Source of the DNA: a bacterium
Lineage (GTDB): Bacteria > Cyanobacteriota > Vampirovibrionia > Gastranaerophilales > Gastranaerophilaceae
Reading direction: 5' to 3'
NCBI GenBank assembly: GCA_017626055.1
Contig: JAGAJM010000019.1
Location: 1-33,285, forward strand
Length of the DNA stretch: 33,285 bases
In this document: piece by piece, positions 23,415-31,620 of the stretch
Layout of the letters: each line of letters begins with the position of its first letter
Position numbering within the stretch: the stretch's first letter is position 1
Notes under the pieces: model-generated
What the model saw: the letters and a program-made list of their open reading frames with translations, nothing else
Database searches by the model: none
Told to the model about the DNA's origin: nothing
Translations under genes and position numbers: made by a program

Positions 23415-24091
23415 TGATAGTATTCCAAAACGTTACCAAAAGATATAAAAACAACCACTATGCACTGAAAAATGTCAGTCTAGAAATCCGTTCTGGAGAA
23501 TTTGTATTTGTGGTTGGAGCTTCTGGAGCTGGGAAATCTACACTTATGAAACTTCTTTATAGTGAAGAAAAAGCTACAAGCGGAACAATTTCTATTGGTG
23601 GTTTAAATATTGCAAATATCTCAAACGAAAAAATTCCTAACTTAAGAAGATGTATGGGAATTGTGTTCCAAGATTATAAATTACTACAAAACCAAACTGT
23701 ATTTGATAACGTTGCGTATGTTATCAGAACTATGGGAATTAGTAGTAAAGACATTAACGCTCGTGTTAATGGAGCTTTGAAAATAGTTGGATTATACGAA
23801 AAACGAAAAGCAAAACCAACAGAATTATCTGGGGGAGAACAACAAAGAGTAGGTATTGCCAGAGCTATTGTTAATGGACCTCCTCTACTTATCGCAGACG
23901 AACCAACTGGTAATTTAGACCCTAAGAACTCAATGGAAATTATGCAAATCCTTGACCAAATCAACCAAAGAGGGATTACTGTAATTGTATCAACTCACGA
24001 TAACGCAATGGTTGATTACTTTAGAAAAAGAGTTATTACTCTTGATAAAGGGGAAATTGTAAGAGACATACAAGCAGGTACTTATGAATAG
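23414..24091 (+). CDS. ftsE: Cell division ATP-binding protein FtsE
   Basis: FtsE is the ABC-type ATPase of the FtsEX complex, which regulates peptidoglycan hydrolases at the division site or along the wall. In this 225-residue protein Walker A is GASGAGKST (35-43), the signature is LSGGEQQR (138-145) and Walker B is LLIADEP (158-164), with the D-loop NLDP and switch His in VSTHD. FQDYKLLQNQTVFDNVAY is FtsE-typical. It overlaps ftsX by eight bases. Confidence 0.96.
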   Translation: MIVFQNVTKRYKNNHYALKNVSLEIRSGEFVFVVGASGAGKSTLMKLLYSEEKATSGTISIGGLNIANISNEKIPNLRRCMGIVFQDYKLLQNQTVFDNVAYVIRTMGISSKDINARVNGALKIVGLYEKRKAKPTELSGGEQQRVGIARAIVNGPPLLIADEPTGNLDPKNSMEIMQILDQINQRGITVIVSTHDNAMVDYFRKRVITLDKGEIVRDIQAGTYE

Positions 24092-24983
24092 AAATCTTAG
24101 ATCAAATGTAAAAAGACACATTCCAAAAGATTGGTTATGTGAATTAAGAATATTATATAGATTAGGGCAAGAAACTCTAGGTGATATTATCAGAACAGGG
24201 TGGGTTAACATTGTAATCATTACTACTATGGCTGCAATATTAACCATATTCGGAGCTTGTTTTAGATCAGCAATATCTATTTCCTCATTCTCTAAAGAAC
24301 TAGGAAGTGCTCTGGAAATTTCTGTTTATCTTAAAGATAGCGTCGAAGCAAGAAACGTAAAAAAAGAAATACAAAACTTTAATCACGTTGAAAAAATTAC
24401 AGTAATACCAAAAGGAGAATCTTGGGCAAAACTAAAAACTGAAATGAGTTTACCTAATATAGACAATCCTTTGCCTGATACTCTTCATGTTAAGGTTGAT
24501 AAACCTGAAAATTTACAAGTAGTATTTGATAATATAAGAAGAATTCCAGCCGTTGAGGATATGAGTTACGCTAAAGATTTGGCATCAAAAATTGAACTTG
24601 TAAACCATGTTGTTAAAACAATTACAATCGTTGTTATTGGTATTATGGCACTATTAACAATTACAATTATCAACAATACTATTCAGCTTGTTATTCAATC
24701 AAGAAAAGAAGAAATTGAAATCATGAGATTAATGGGTGTAAGCAACTGGTACATTAGATTCCCATTTATTATGCAAGGTGCATTTTATGGCTTTACAGGA
24801 TCATTACTAGCTATGATTCCTCTAAATTATGTCCAAAATGGATTAGCAAATGTTCATAAGTTCTTTATGATACCATCGCCATCTAATGCTCAAAATATAG
24901 TTTTAATTGTTATGTTTAGCATGAGTATATTATTTGGTGCAGTAGGTAGTTTCTGGTGTATCAAAAAACACTTGCAGGTATAA
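24084..24983 (+). CDS. ftsX: Cell division protein FtsX
   Basis: FtsX is the membrane partner of FtsE; its extracytoplasmic domain transmits ATP-driven changes to murein hydrolases or their activators. The 299 residues are typical. There are four membrane segments, at about 41-62, 177-200, 225-247 and 270-293. The large loop between the first two (about 65-175) contains ALEISVYLKD and IPAVEDMSYAKDLASKI. The cytoplasmic coupling segment RKEEIEIMRLMGVSNWYIR is a hallmark of the family. Confidence 0.95.
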   Translation: MNRNLRSNVKRHIPKDWLCELRILYRLGQETLGDIIRTGWVNIVIITTMAAILTIFGACFRSAISISSFSKELGSALEISVYLKDSVEARNVKKEIQNFNHVEKITVIPKGESWAKLKTEMSLPNIDNPLPDTLHVKVDKPENLQVVFDNIRRIPAVEDMSYAKDLASKIELVNHVVKTITIVVIGIMALLTITIINNTIQLVIQSRKEEIEIMRLMGVSNWYIRFPFIMQGAFYGFTGSLLAMIPLNYVQNGLANVHKFFMIPSPSNAQNIVLIVMFSMSILFGAVGSFWCIKKHLQV

Positions 24984-24990
24984 GATTTAG

Positions 24991-26253
24991 ATGGCAGATA
25001 ATAACAACATACTATTAGTAACAGACTATGAAAATATAGCAAAAGAAATTTTAGAAAAACTTGTTTTGCTAAGAGAAACTGATTGCATCACAATATGCAA
25101 TACTAGAACAATAAAAAAAGCTCTTACTAATTCACTTTATAGTATTGTTATTCTTCATGAAGCAGATTCAACTGAAGCAACATTGAAACTCATTACAAAC
25201 ATTAAAGAAGCTAAAGCTGATACAGAAATTCTACTATTACTTAATAAAGTCAATCCTTCTTTGATTTTAAAAGCTTATGATAGTGGAATATTTGATTATT
25301 TTACAGTTGATTCAGATGAGTACGATATACTTATCAAAACAATTAATTGTTTCAAAATTAGAACCCTAAAAGATATTTCAGCAAGAAATGAAAAATTTTT
25401 GTACCAACAAGGAGTAATTGATAGCAAAACAAATTTATATCAATACAAACATTTAAAAGAAGTTTTTCTTGAATTTGCAGATAGTCTAAAAATCCAGAAT
25501 GGTATATTTGTCGTTTTAACATTGGATGATAGCACAAAGACCAAAATATCAATAAATCGTCTTGCTTCAGCCATAAAAAGCTCCATAAGACAAGATGACA
25601 TCGCTGCAGTAGGAAAAGTTGGGAAGTATTACATAATAATTCCTAATATCGATTTGGATGGAGCTAAAGGTGTTATATCAAAAATTCAAGATAAAATGGG
25701 AAACGAGTTTAAAGTTCGAGCAGGACTTTCAAAAGTTGGATTAAATACATTTGAAACTCTCGACAAAAATGCTAACGATAGCTTAACATCAGCTATACAA
25801 AACGATATTATGATAGCTAGTTTAGATGAAAATATTGAAATGCTAAATCCTTGGCTTGAAGATGAAGATTCAACAACTAAGAAAAAAGATTTTAAACTAT
25901 TTAAAACAATCTTCAATAATAAATTGGAAACAATTATTACACCATTATTTTATAGACACCAAAAGGATTTTGAAAACAAACTAACAAATACTCAAGTTAG
26001 TCAGTATGCAAATGACATTGAAAGTGTTTTTAGTTTAAAAAATGCAGTTTTACATAGTGAACTTACTATCAGATATAATGGATATGCAAAATTTAAAATA
26101 GAAATACAACATAGCGGTTTAGATAGTGCCGAAAATACAAAAATGGAAATTCCATTAAAAGATATGAATAACAAACTACTAACATCACTATTAAAACAAC
26201 TAAAAGATGAATACAAAAAAACTGCTTATGCGAAAGGAAACGAAGATGCTTAA
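24991..26253 (+). CDS. REC-GGDEF-like protein lacking active-site residues
   Basis: This 420-residue protein lies seven bases after ftsX. Residues about 5-120 follow a response-regulator receiver pattern, but the phosphoacceptor position is His56 (SIVILHEADS), and the conserved Lys segment is TVDS rather than TKP. Residues about 138-290 follow a GGDEF domain: DSKTNLYQYKHLKEVF in place of DxLTGLxNR, and DDIAAVGKVGKYYIIIPN, where the GGDEF signature is KVGKY (209-213). Residues 290-420 are an unrecognised alpha/beta tail. Phosphorylation and cyclic-di-GMP synthesis are therefore unlikely; a binding or scaffold role is inferred. There is no strong Shine-Dalgarno, so translation is probably coupled to ftsX. 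Confidence 0.8.
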   Translation: MADNNNILLVTDYENIAKEILEKLVLLRETDCITICNTRTIKKALTNSLYSIVILHEADSTEATLKLITNIKEAKADTEILLLLNKVNPSLILKAYDSGIFDYFTVDSDEYDILIKTINCFKIRTLKDISARNEKFLYQQGVIDSKTNLYQYKHLKEVFLEFADSLKIQNGIFVVLTLDDSTKTKISINRLASAIKSSIRQDDIAAVGKVGKYYIIIPNIDLDGAKGVISKIQDKMGNEFKVRAGLSKVGLNTFETLDKNANDSLTSAIQNDIMIASLDENIEMLNPWLEDEDSTTKKKDFKLFKTIFNNKLETIITPLFYRHQKDFENKLTNTQVSQYANDIESVFSLKNAVLHSELTIRYNGYAKFKIEIQHSGLDSAENTKMEIPLKDMNNKLLTSLLKQLKDEYKKTAYAKGNEDA

Positions 26254-26797
26254 TATAGAACAAAGCGCTCTAGTTATTATTGACATACAAGACAAACTTG
26301 TTATGGCTTCTAAATATGGTACAGAGGTGGCAGATAATGCATCTAAATTAGCAAAAGCCGCTAATATATTAAACATACCAACAATTGTAACAGAGCAATA
26401 CCCACAAGGCTTAGGTGGAACTGTTTTAGAAGTGCAAAACGCATTAGCACAAAATTCATCTAAATTTGAAAAAACATCTTTTTCTGCATTGCTTGAAGAA
26501 AATTTTGCAAATAAAATTGCAGAACTTAAGCAAAATGGTATAAAACAGATTGCCCTTTGCGGAATTGAAACACACATTTGCGTACTTCAAACGGCTTACG
26601 ATTTAATTTCACAAGGTTTTGAAGTTTATATTGTAAAAGATGCTTGTGCAAGTCGTAACAAAAAAGAATACAAAACAGGATTGGAACTACTTAAACAATA
26701 TGGCGCAAAAATAACTTGCGTTGAAATCGCATTATTTGAATGGTTAAAAACAGCAAAACATCCTAATTTTAAAGAAATTCAAGCATTAATTAAATAA
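26246..26797 (+). CDS. Isochorismatase-family cysteine hydrolase
   Basis: This 183-residue alpha/beta hydrolase of the isochorismatase/nicotinamidase superfamily has its catalytic triad visible: Asp13 in IIDIQDK, Lys77 in FEKTSF and Cys112 in CGIETHICV. The substrate cannot be deduced; there is no nicotinamidase metal-site signature. The start at 26246 has AAAGGA eight bases upstream and lies within the last codons of the preceding gene. An in-frame ATG at 26207 has no ribosome binding site. Its stop directly abuts the stop of the convergent U32 gene, with no terminator between them. Confidence 0.92.
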   Translation: MLNIEQSALVIIDIQDKLVMASKYGTEVADNASKLAKAANILNIPTIVTEQYPQGLGGTVLEVQNALAQNSSKFEKTSFSALLEENFANKIAELKQNGIKQIALCGIETHICVLQTAYDLISQGFEVYIVKDACASRNKKEYKTGLELLKQYGAKITCVEIALFEWLKTAKHPNFKEIQALIK

Positions 26798-28567
26798 TTA
26801 TGGACTTTGAATTACCATTTCACAGTTTTTACAATCAAATTTAAGCGGATATTTTTTACCCTTAACATCAACTAAGTATAGTTTTTTGCAAGGTTGACCA
26901 CATAATCCTGCAGCAAATTTTAAACAATGTTTAGTTCGCATAAGCTCTATTCCAGATGGAATAGTTTCTTTTGCTTCTAAAGCTCCCTCTAAAACTTCAC
27001 AATTACAATTTGAATAGAATTGTTTTGCACTGTCATTAAAAACATTACCTCTATAATCAATTTTAGACTCAGGATAATCCGCATAACGAATAGGGTTTTG
27101 AGAATTACGAGTATAATTACGTAACCTTTCGTTACTTAACATTTGTAATAATTCTCGTCTTAAATCGTTAATTTGAGACACTGGTAAAAATGGAATTTTA
27201 TCATCAAAAATATTGATTTTAGAGCATTTGAAGATAGTTTCACCAGTTTTAAAAAACTGATTTATTAAAGTTTCTTTCATTTTTTCTAAATTTTTTGGCG
27301 CTTCACCTACTGGTAATTGGACTTTGACTTCATTAAAATCTTCGTCTTTTGCAGAAATAAAACCATCCTTAACGTAGATAACTACATCAATTTTTCTCAC
27401 TGTTTTCGTGGTTTCTAGCTGTTTTTCAAATTTTGCATCAAAATTTCTGTACAACAAAGTTCCAGATTTAATTCCATCCATTTTATTTGGGTAAACTTTA
27501 TTACCATCGACTCTATTTACAAGAAAACCAGTCATTTCACCATCACTAATGAAACAAAGCCCATCTTGAGGGGATAAGTCAGCATTAATTTCAAAATAAT
27601 TATGGCAAATGCGTTTAACTTTTCCTATTTTTTCGCCACGTGATTTTGGTGATAGGAAATTAAAACACTGAGCTCGTTCGTTTAAGAAATAATCCGTGTA
27701 CCCCCTGTTAAAAGTTTTATCTGGATTTGGTTCAAAATCCAAATAAACACGACCAGAAGACGTTCTATCCGCATACTTGTTTAGTTCATTATTATAATAA
27801 GCAACAACATTCTTAACATAATTGATATCCTTTAATCGACCTTCAATTTTAAATGATTTTACACCAACATTTACTAGGGCTTTTAAAGAATCTGAGGCAT
27901 TAAAATCTTTTAATGAGAGTAAATATTTATCCTTTAATATAACCTTTCCACTTTCATCAATAAGTGAGTATTTCTTACGACAAGGTTGAGCACATTCTCC
28001 TCGATTAGCAGAGCGACCACCATTAGCATATGAAAAATAACATTGTCCACTATAAGAAACACATAATGCGCCGTGTACAAAAGTTTCAACTTCACATTTC
28101 ACATTATCACAAATTTCTTTTATTGAATCAATGGATAATTCTCGAGCCAAAATCACACGAGAAACCCCAACATTATCAAAAAACTTAGCTTTATCCAGTG
28201 TTCGATTATTACACTGAGTACTTGCGTGGATTTCAATAGGCGGAAGCTTACCATCAATCGCAGATTGTATCAATCCCATATCCTGCACAATAATAGCATC
28301 TACACCTATTTCATATAATTTATGAACTAAACGAATAGCTTCATCTAATTCTTTATCATTAAGAATTGTATTAATCACAACGTGAATTTTTACATTAAAA
28401 AGATGTGCGTAATTTACAAGCTTTTCTATATCAGACAAGGGATTTGGCGCATTTTTGCGCGCACCAAAATTAGTCGCACCGATATAAATTGCATCTGCAC
28501 CACTATTAATTGCAGCAATTGCAGTTTCTAAATTTTTTGCTGGAGCTAGTAATTCTACCTTATTCAT
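26798..28567 (-). CDS. U32 family protein (RlhA/TrhP-like RNA hydroxylation class)
   Basis: This 589-residue protein is annotated as peptidase U32, but characterised relatives (RlhA, TrhP) are iron-sulfur proteins that hydroxylate cytidine or uridine in rRNA or tRNA using prephenate. Signature: ETFVHGALCVSYSGQC (161-176), then GGRSANRGECAQPCR. Cys169, Cys176, Cys192 and Cys196 are the expected cluster ligands. The N-terminus is a TIM-barrel start (VELLAPAKN, GADAIYIG). A second Cys group near the C-terminus (CLKFAAGLCGQPC and CKNC) may bind metal. The size is closer to RlhA (about 650) than to TrhP (about 400). It lacks a Shine-Dalgarno; the -10 is six bases from the ATG. Confidence 0.92.
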   Translation of the reverse strand: MNKVELLAPAKNLETAIAAINSGADAIYIGATNFGARKNAPNPLSDIEKLVNYAHLFNVKIHVVINTILNDKELDEAIRLVHKLYEIGVDAIIVQDMGLIQSAIDGKLPPIEIHASTQCNNRTLDKAKFFDNVGVSRVILARELSIDSIKEICDNVKCEVETFVHGALCVSYSGQCYFSYANGGRSANRGECAQPCRKKYSLIDESGKVILKDKYLLSLKDFNASDSLKALVNVGVKSFKIEGRLKDINYVKNVVAYYNNELNKYADRTSSGRVYLDFEPNPDKTFNRGYTDYFLNERAQCFNFLSPKSRGEKIGKVKRICHNYFEINADLSPQDGLCFISDGEMTGFLVNRVDGNKVYPNKMDGIKSGTLLYRNFDAKFEKQLETTKTVRKIDVVIYVKDGFISAKDEDFNEVKVQLPVGEAPKNLEKMKETLINQFFKTGETIFKCSKINIFDDKIPFLPVSQINDLRRELLQMLSNERLRNYTRNSQNPIRYADYPESKIDYRGNVFNDSAKQFYSNCNCEVLEGALEAKETIPSGIELMRTKHCLKFAAGLCGQPCKKLYLVDVKGKKYPLKFDCKNCEMVIQSP

Positions 28568-28573
28568 ATGGGT

Positions 28574-28579
28574 ATTTTA
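28574..28579 (-). promoter_or_regulatory. -10 box of the U32 gene, leaderless
   Basis: The minus strand reads TAAAAT, six bases (ACCCAT), then the ATG at 28567. No Shine-Dalgarno and no clear -35 are seen. Confidence 0.5.
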
Positions 28580-28629
28580 TAACAAAAATTATCATAAATC
28601 GTAATAATTAGAATAAATTTTACAATTAA

Positions 28630-28638
28630 TGATAAAAT
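28630..28638 (+). promoter_or_regulatory. Extended -10 promoter of rimO
   Basis: TGA-TAAAAT lies 19 bases before the rimO ATG, leaving a leader of about 13 bases that just holds the AAAGGGA ribosome binding site. It diverges from the U32 promoter in a 90-bp gap. Confidence 0.5.
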
Positions 28639-28657
28639 CGAAAAAGAAAGGGAATGT

Positions 28658-29962
28658 ATGAAGATTTCACTAATAAATCATGGTTGCGCCAAAAACCTAG
28701 TTGATGCAGAATTAATGCTTGGAATACTGGTAAAAGAAGGTTATCAAGTGACATTGGATGATAACGATGCCGAAATAGTCATTGTAAACACTTGCTCTTT
28801 TATTCACGATGCAGAAAAAGAATCTGTTCAAAGTATTTTAGAAATGATTGAAGCAGGCAAAAAAGTAGTTGTTACAGGATGCTTATCTCAAAAGCATAAC
28901 CAAGAATTGAAAGAAGCTATCCCCGAATTAGCGGGAATGATTGGTACTGCAAATCTTAACGATCTTGTGAAAGTAATCAAAGATATCGAGAAAGAAAAAT
29001 TTAGCTCATACATTGACGAAAAACCTAAATATACTTACCCTGAAGATGTTGAACGACAACAGATAACAATGGGTGCAAGTTCATATATAAAAATTGGAGA
29101 AGGTTGTAACTATAAATGTGGATACTGCGTAATTCCAAACCTTAGAGGTAAATACGTATCCAGACCTATCGAAAACATCGTAAACGAAGCAAAATCCCTC
29201 GTCAAAAAAGGGGTAACCGAAATTATTCTAATTGCACAAGATACTTCATCATATGGCATTGATTTATACGGAAAACAAGCTCTTCCAAAACTATTAGAAG
29301 AACTTAATAAAATTGAAAACCTATCTTGGATAAGGATTATGTACGCATACCCAAGCCAAATGACAGATGAATTAATTGATGCAATTGCCAAACTTGATAA
29401 AGTTGTAAAATATGTTGATATACCACTACAACATTCTCATCCAAGAGTACTTGAGTCAATGAGAAGACCAGTAATGGATTATAGAGAACTTATAAACAAA
29501 TTAAGAAATAAAATTCCTGGAGTATCGGTTAGAACTTCTCTTGTTGTTGGATACCCTGGAGAAAGTGAAGAAGAGTTTGAGCACTTATATAATTTTGTAA
29601 AAGATGTAAGATTTGATAGAATGGGTGCATTTGAATATTCAAAAGAGAAAAACACTTATTCATACCCGCTAAAAGGACATCTTCCTGCAAAAGTAAAAAA
29701 AGAAAGACGTAATAAACTAATGGAATTACAACAACAGATTTCATTGGAAAATAACCAAAGTCGTGTTGGTAAAACATTAAAATGTATTGTAGAAGGCTAC
29801 ACTGATGAAGGTGTAATAATTATGCGTTCTGAATACGATGCACCAGAAATTGATGGTGTAGTTTACGCAAGATCAACTAGACAAGTTGTCCCTGGTGACA
29901 TTGAAGATGTAAAAATCACAAAAGCCGATGAATACGATTTATTTGGCGAAATTATAGATTAA
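28658..29962 (+). CDS. rimO: Ribosomal protein S12 methylthiotransferase RimO
   Basis: RimO is a radical-SAM enzyme that adds a methylthio group to the conserved aspartate of ribosomal protein S12. In this 434-residue protein the N-terminal UPF0004 domain has Cys10 (GCAKNLVDAELMLG), Cys46 and Cys75 for one 4Fe-4S cluster. The radical-SAM motif is C150-x3-C154-x2-C157 in GCNYKCGYC, followed by IPNLRGKYVSR, which favours RimO over MiaB. It has a C-terminal TRAM domain. The flippase follows after 13 bases. Confidence 0.96.
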   Translation: MKISLINHGCAKNLVDAELMLGILVKEGYQVTLDDNDAEIVIVNTCSFIHDAEKESVQSILEMIEAGKKVVVTGCLSQKHNQELKEAIPELAGMIGTANLNDLVKVIKDIEKEKFSSYIDEKPKYTYPEDVERQQITMGASSYIKIGEGCNYKCGYCVIPNLRGKYVSRPIENIVNEAKSLVKKGVTEIILIAQDTSSYGIDLYGKQALPKLLEELNKIENLSWIRIMYAYPSQMTDELIDAIAKLDKVVKYVDIPLQHSHPRVLESMRRPVMDYRELINKLRNKIPGVSVRTSLVVGYPGESEEEFEHLYNFVKDVRFDRMGAFEYSKEKNTYSYPLKGHLPAKVKKERRNKLMELQQQISLENNQSRVGKTLKCIVEGYTDEGVIIMRSEYDAPEIDGVVYARSTRQVVPGDIEDVKITKADEYDLFGEIID

Positions 29963-29975
29963 TGAAAGGTAAACA

Positions 29976-31433
29976 ATGGAATATATTAAAAACAAAGAAC
30001 TTGAAGAGAAAGAAATAAAAGGCATATTTACAGATATGGTCAAATATGCTCCATCAAAGCTTTGTGGAATGTTTGGAAATATGATTGCGGTACCAATTTA
30101 CACCAGTTTATTTTCACAACAACAATACGGACTATACACAATCTCAATCGCAATGCTTTCATTTTTATGTATTATATTCTCAGATTGGGTTGGATTGTCT
30201 GGTTTAAGATTTTTTAGACGTCACCAACTTGTTGATGATTTACCTAAATATCTTTCAACACTTGTAATCATTTTAACATTCAATATGCTTTTAATGTTTG
30301 CAATTGCATTTATCTTCAAAGATAGTTTATATAGCTTTTTCCACGTACCATTTAAGTATTTCTTAGCTGTGTTATTCTTGATTATTCCAGTTGCAATTAG
30401 AGCATTGCTATCACAATTATTAAGAGCACAACTTAAATCAATTTCATACACTATTGCAACTATATTAAACCAATTTGCGACAATACTTATGGCAGTGTGT
30501 TTTGCAAAAATCTTTAATATGGGAGCAGCATCTATTCTCTTAGGTATGGGTGTATCAATATCACTAATCGATATATTATTACTCTATCAAAGTGAAATTT
30601 TAAAGGTTTTTAAATTTCGAAAAATCGAATGGAAATTCATTTTCCCAATAATTTGTTATGGTATCCCACTTGCTGCAACATCCCTTAGTGCTTGGATTAT
30701 AACCCAAAGCAATAAGTTTATTATGAATAGTATCAGCGGTTTCGAGAAAGCAGCACTTGTAGGAGCTGGCTATGGTATAACTTTACCTATATTGATGCCT
30801 TTATTCGCAATGATTACAGTGGCTGCAATTCCAAGAATTATTAACTTATATGAAGGTAAAGTTGATGTTCGCCCTATCATTACAAAGTTCCTAGGATACT
30901 ATATTTTAGTAGCATTGCCGCTTGTTACTGTAATGTCTTTATATAGCTTAGATATGGCTCACATTTTTATCAAAAACCCTCAAATGTATGAAGCTAGTCA
31001 TCTTGTACCTTACTTTGCTTACGGGGTATTTTTCTTAGCGATGACAGACTATACAACATTGCAATACCACCTTGCAAACAAAACACATATCGAATTTATA
31101 ATCAAACTTATATCAGGCATAATTGGAGTGGGTCTAAACTTTGCTTTGATACCAAAACTAGGCTTAACTGGGGTTGGTATTGCTACATTTGCAGCTAACT
31201 TCTTGTACTGTTTGTTGAGTATAATTATTGTTATACCAAACCTAAATCTTCGCTGCCCAACAAACATGCTGGCTAGGATATTTGTAGCATTACTTCCAGC
31301 TGCAGGTGTTTGGTATGGATTTAAAATTTACGGGAACGGAATAACTGGAGTATTTCAGATTGCAACACTACTAATAGTGTTCTATTTGGTATATTTCTTT
31401 GGTTGTCGTAAGTTAATAAAACTACCAGAGTAA
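29976..31433 (+). CDS. Polysaccharide/lipid-linked oligosaccharide flippase (Wzx-type)
   Basis: This 485-residue polytopic membrane protein has about 12-14 hydrophobic segments in the pattern of the MOP-superfamily polysaccharide exporters. The early motif YTSLFSQQQYGLYTISIAML (PxyaRxlsxeeyGlyxl-type) is typical, and a late stretch has GLTGVGIATFAANFLYC. These proteins flip undecaprenyl-linked oligosaccharides across the inner membrane. GAAAGG lies six bases before the ATG. It could serve the same surface polysaccharide as the WecG-type enzyme at 1788-2504 (inference). Confidence 0.9.
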   Translation: MEYIKNKELEEKEIKGIFTDMVKYAPSKLCGMFGNMIAVPIYTSLFSQQQYGLYTISIAMLSFLCIIFSDWVGLSGLRFFRRHQLVDDLPKYLSTLVIILTFNMLLMFAIAFIFKDSLYSFFHVPFKYFLAVLFLIIPVAIRALLSQLLRAQLKSISYTIATILNQFATILMAVCFAKIFNMGAASILLGMGVSISLIDILLLYQSEILKVFKFRKIEWKFIFPIICYGIPLAATSLSAWIITQSNKFIMNSISGFEKAALVGAGYGITLPILMPLFAMITVAAIPRIINLYEGKVDVRPIITKFLGYYILVALPLVTVMSLYSLDMAHIFIKNPQMYEASHLVPYFAYGVFFLAMTDYTTLQYHLANKTHIEFIIKLISGIIGVGLNFALIPKLGLTGVGIATFAANFLYCLLSIIIVIPNLNLRCPTNMLARIFVALLPAAGVWYGFKIYGNGITGVFQIATLLIVFYLVYFFGCRKLIKLPE

Positions 31434-31559
31434 TAAAACTTAACATAACATCTATTAATGGCAACTTTAAATGTTTTCATACGTTAAATAATTATGCGAG
31501 ACATGTGCGTCATGCCTTAAAAATTTGTAATAAAAACTGATTTTTATGTGTGCTCTTGC

Positions 31560-31578
31560 TAGAATTGTAAACATTCTA
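31560..31578. promoter_or_regulatory. Inverted repeat overlapping the adhesin -35 box (possible operator)
   Basis: TAGAAT-tgtaaac-ATTCTA is a perfect 6-bp inverted repeat with a 7-base centre. It covers the -35 hexamer of the promoter below, where a repressor would block transcription. The binding protein is unknown. In AT-rich DNA such a repeat can arise by chance. Confidence 0.35.
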
Positions 31579-31594
31579 AACTATTATCGATAAT
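31565..31594 (+). promoter_or_regulatory. Probable promoter of the filamentous adhesin
   Basis: TTGTAA, an 18-base spacer and GATAAT (4/6 and 5/6 matches) lie about 26 bases before the ATG. The leader includes the GAAAGGA ribosome binding site. The rest of the intergenic region 31434-31564 shows no other clear element. Confidence 0.45.
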
Positions 31595-31620
31595 TTTATA
31601 ACGTTATGAAAGGATTTAAT

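Noticed and set aside
23674..23964. Minus-strand frame inside ftsE
   Set aside because: It is a shadow of ftsE, which has all ABC motifs in order.
26207..26245. Upstream start for the isochorismatase-family gene
   Set aside because: It has no ribosome binding site and adds 13 polar residues not found in the family; AAAGGA supports the ATG at 26246.
31530..31547. ATAAAAA-CTGA-TTTTTAT hairpin as terminator of the flippase gene
   Set aside because: The stem is only seven A-T pairs and the following T run is too short; it is probably chance in AT-rich DNA.
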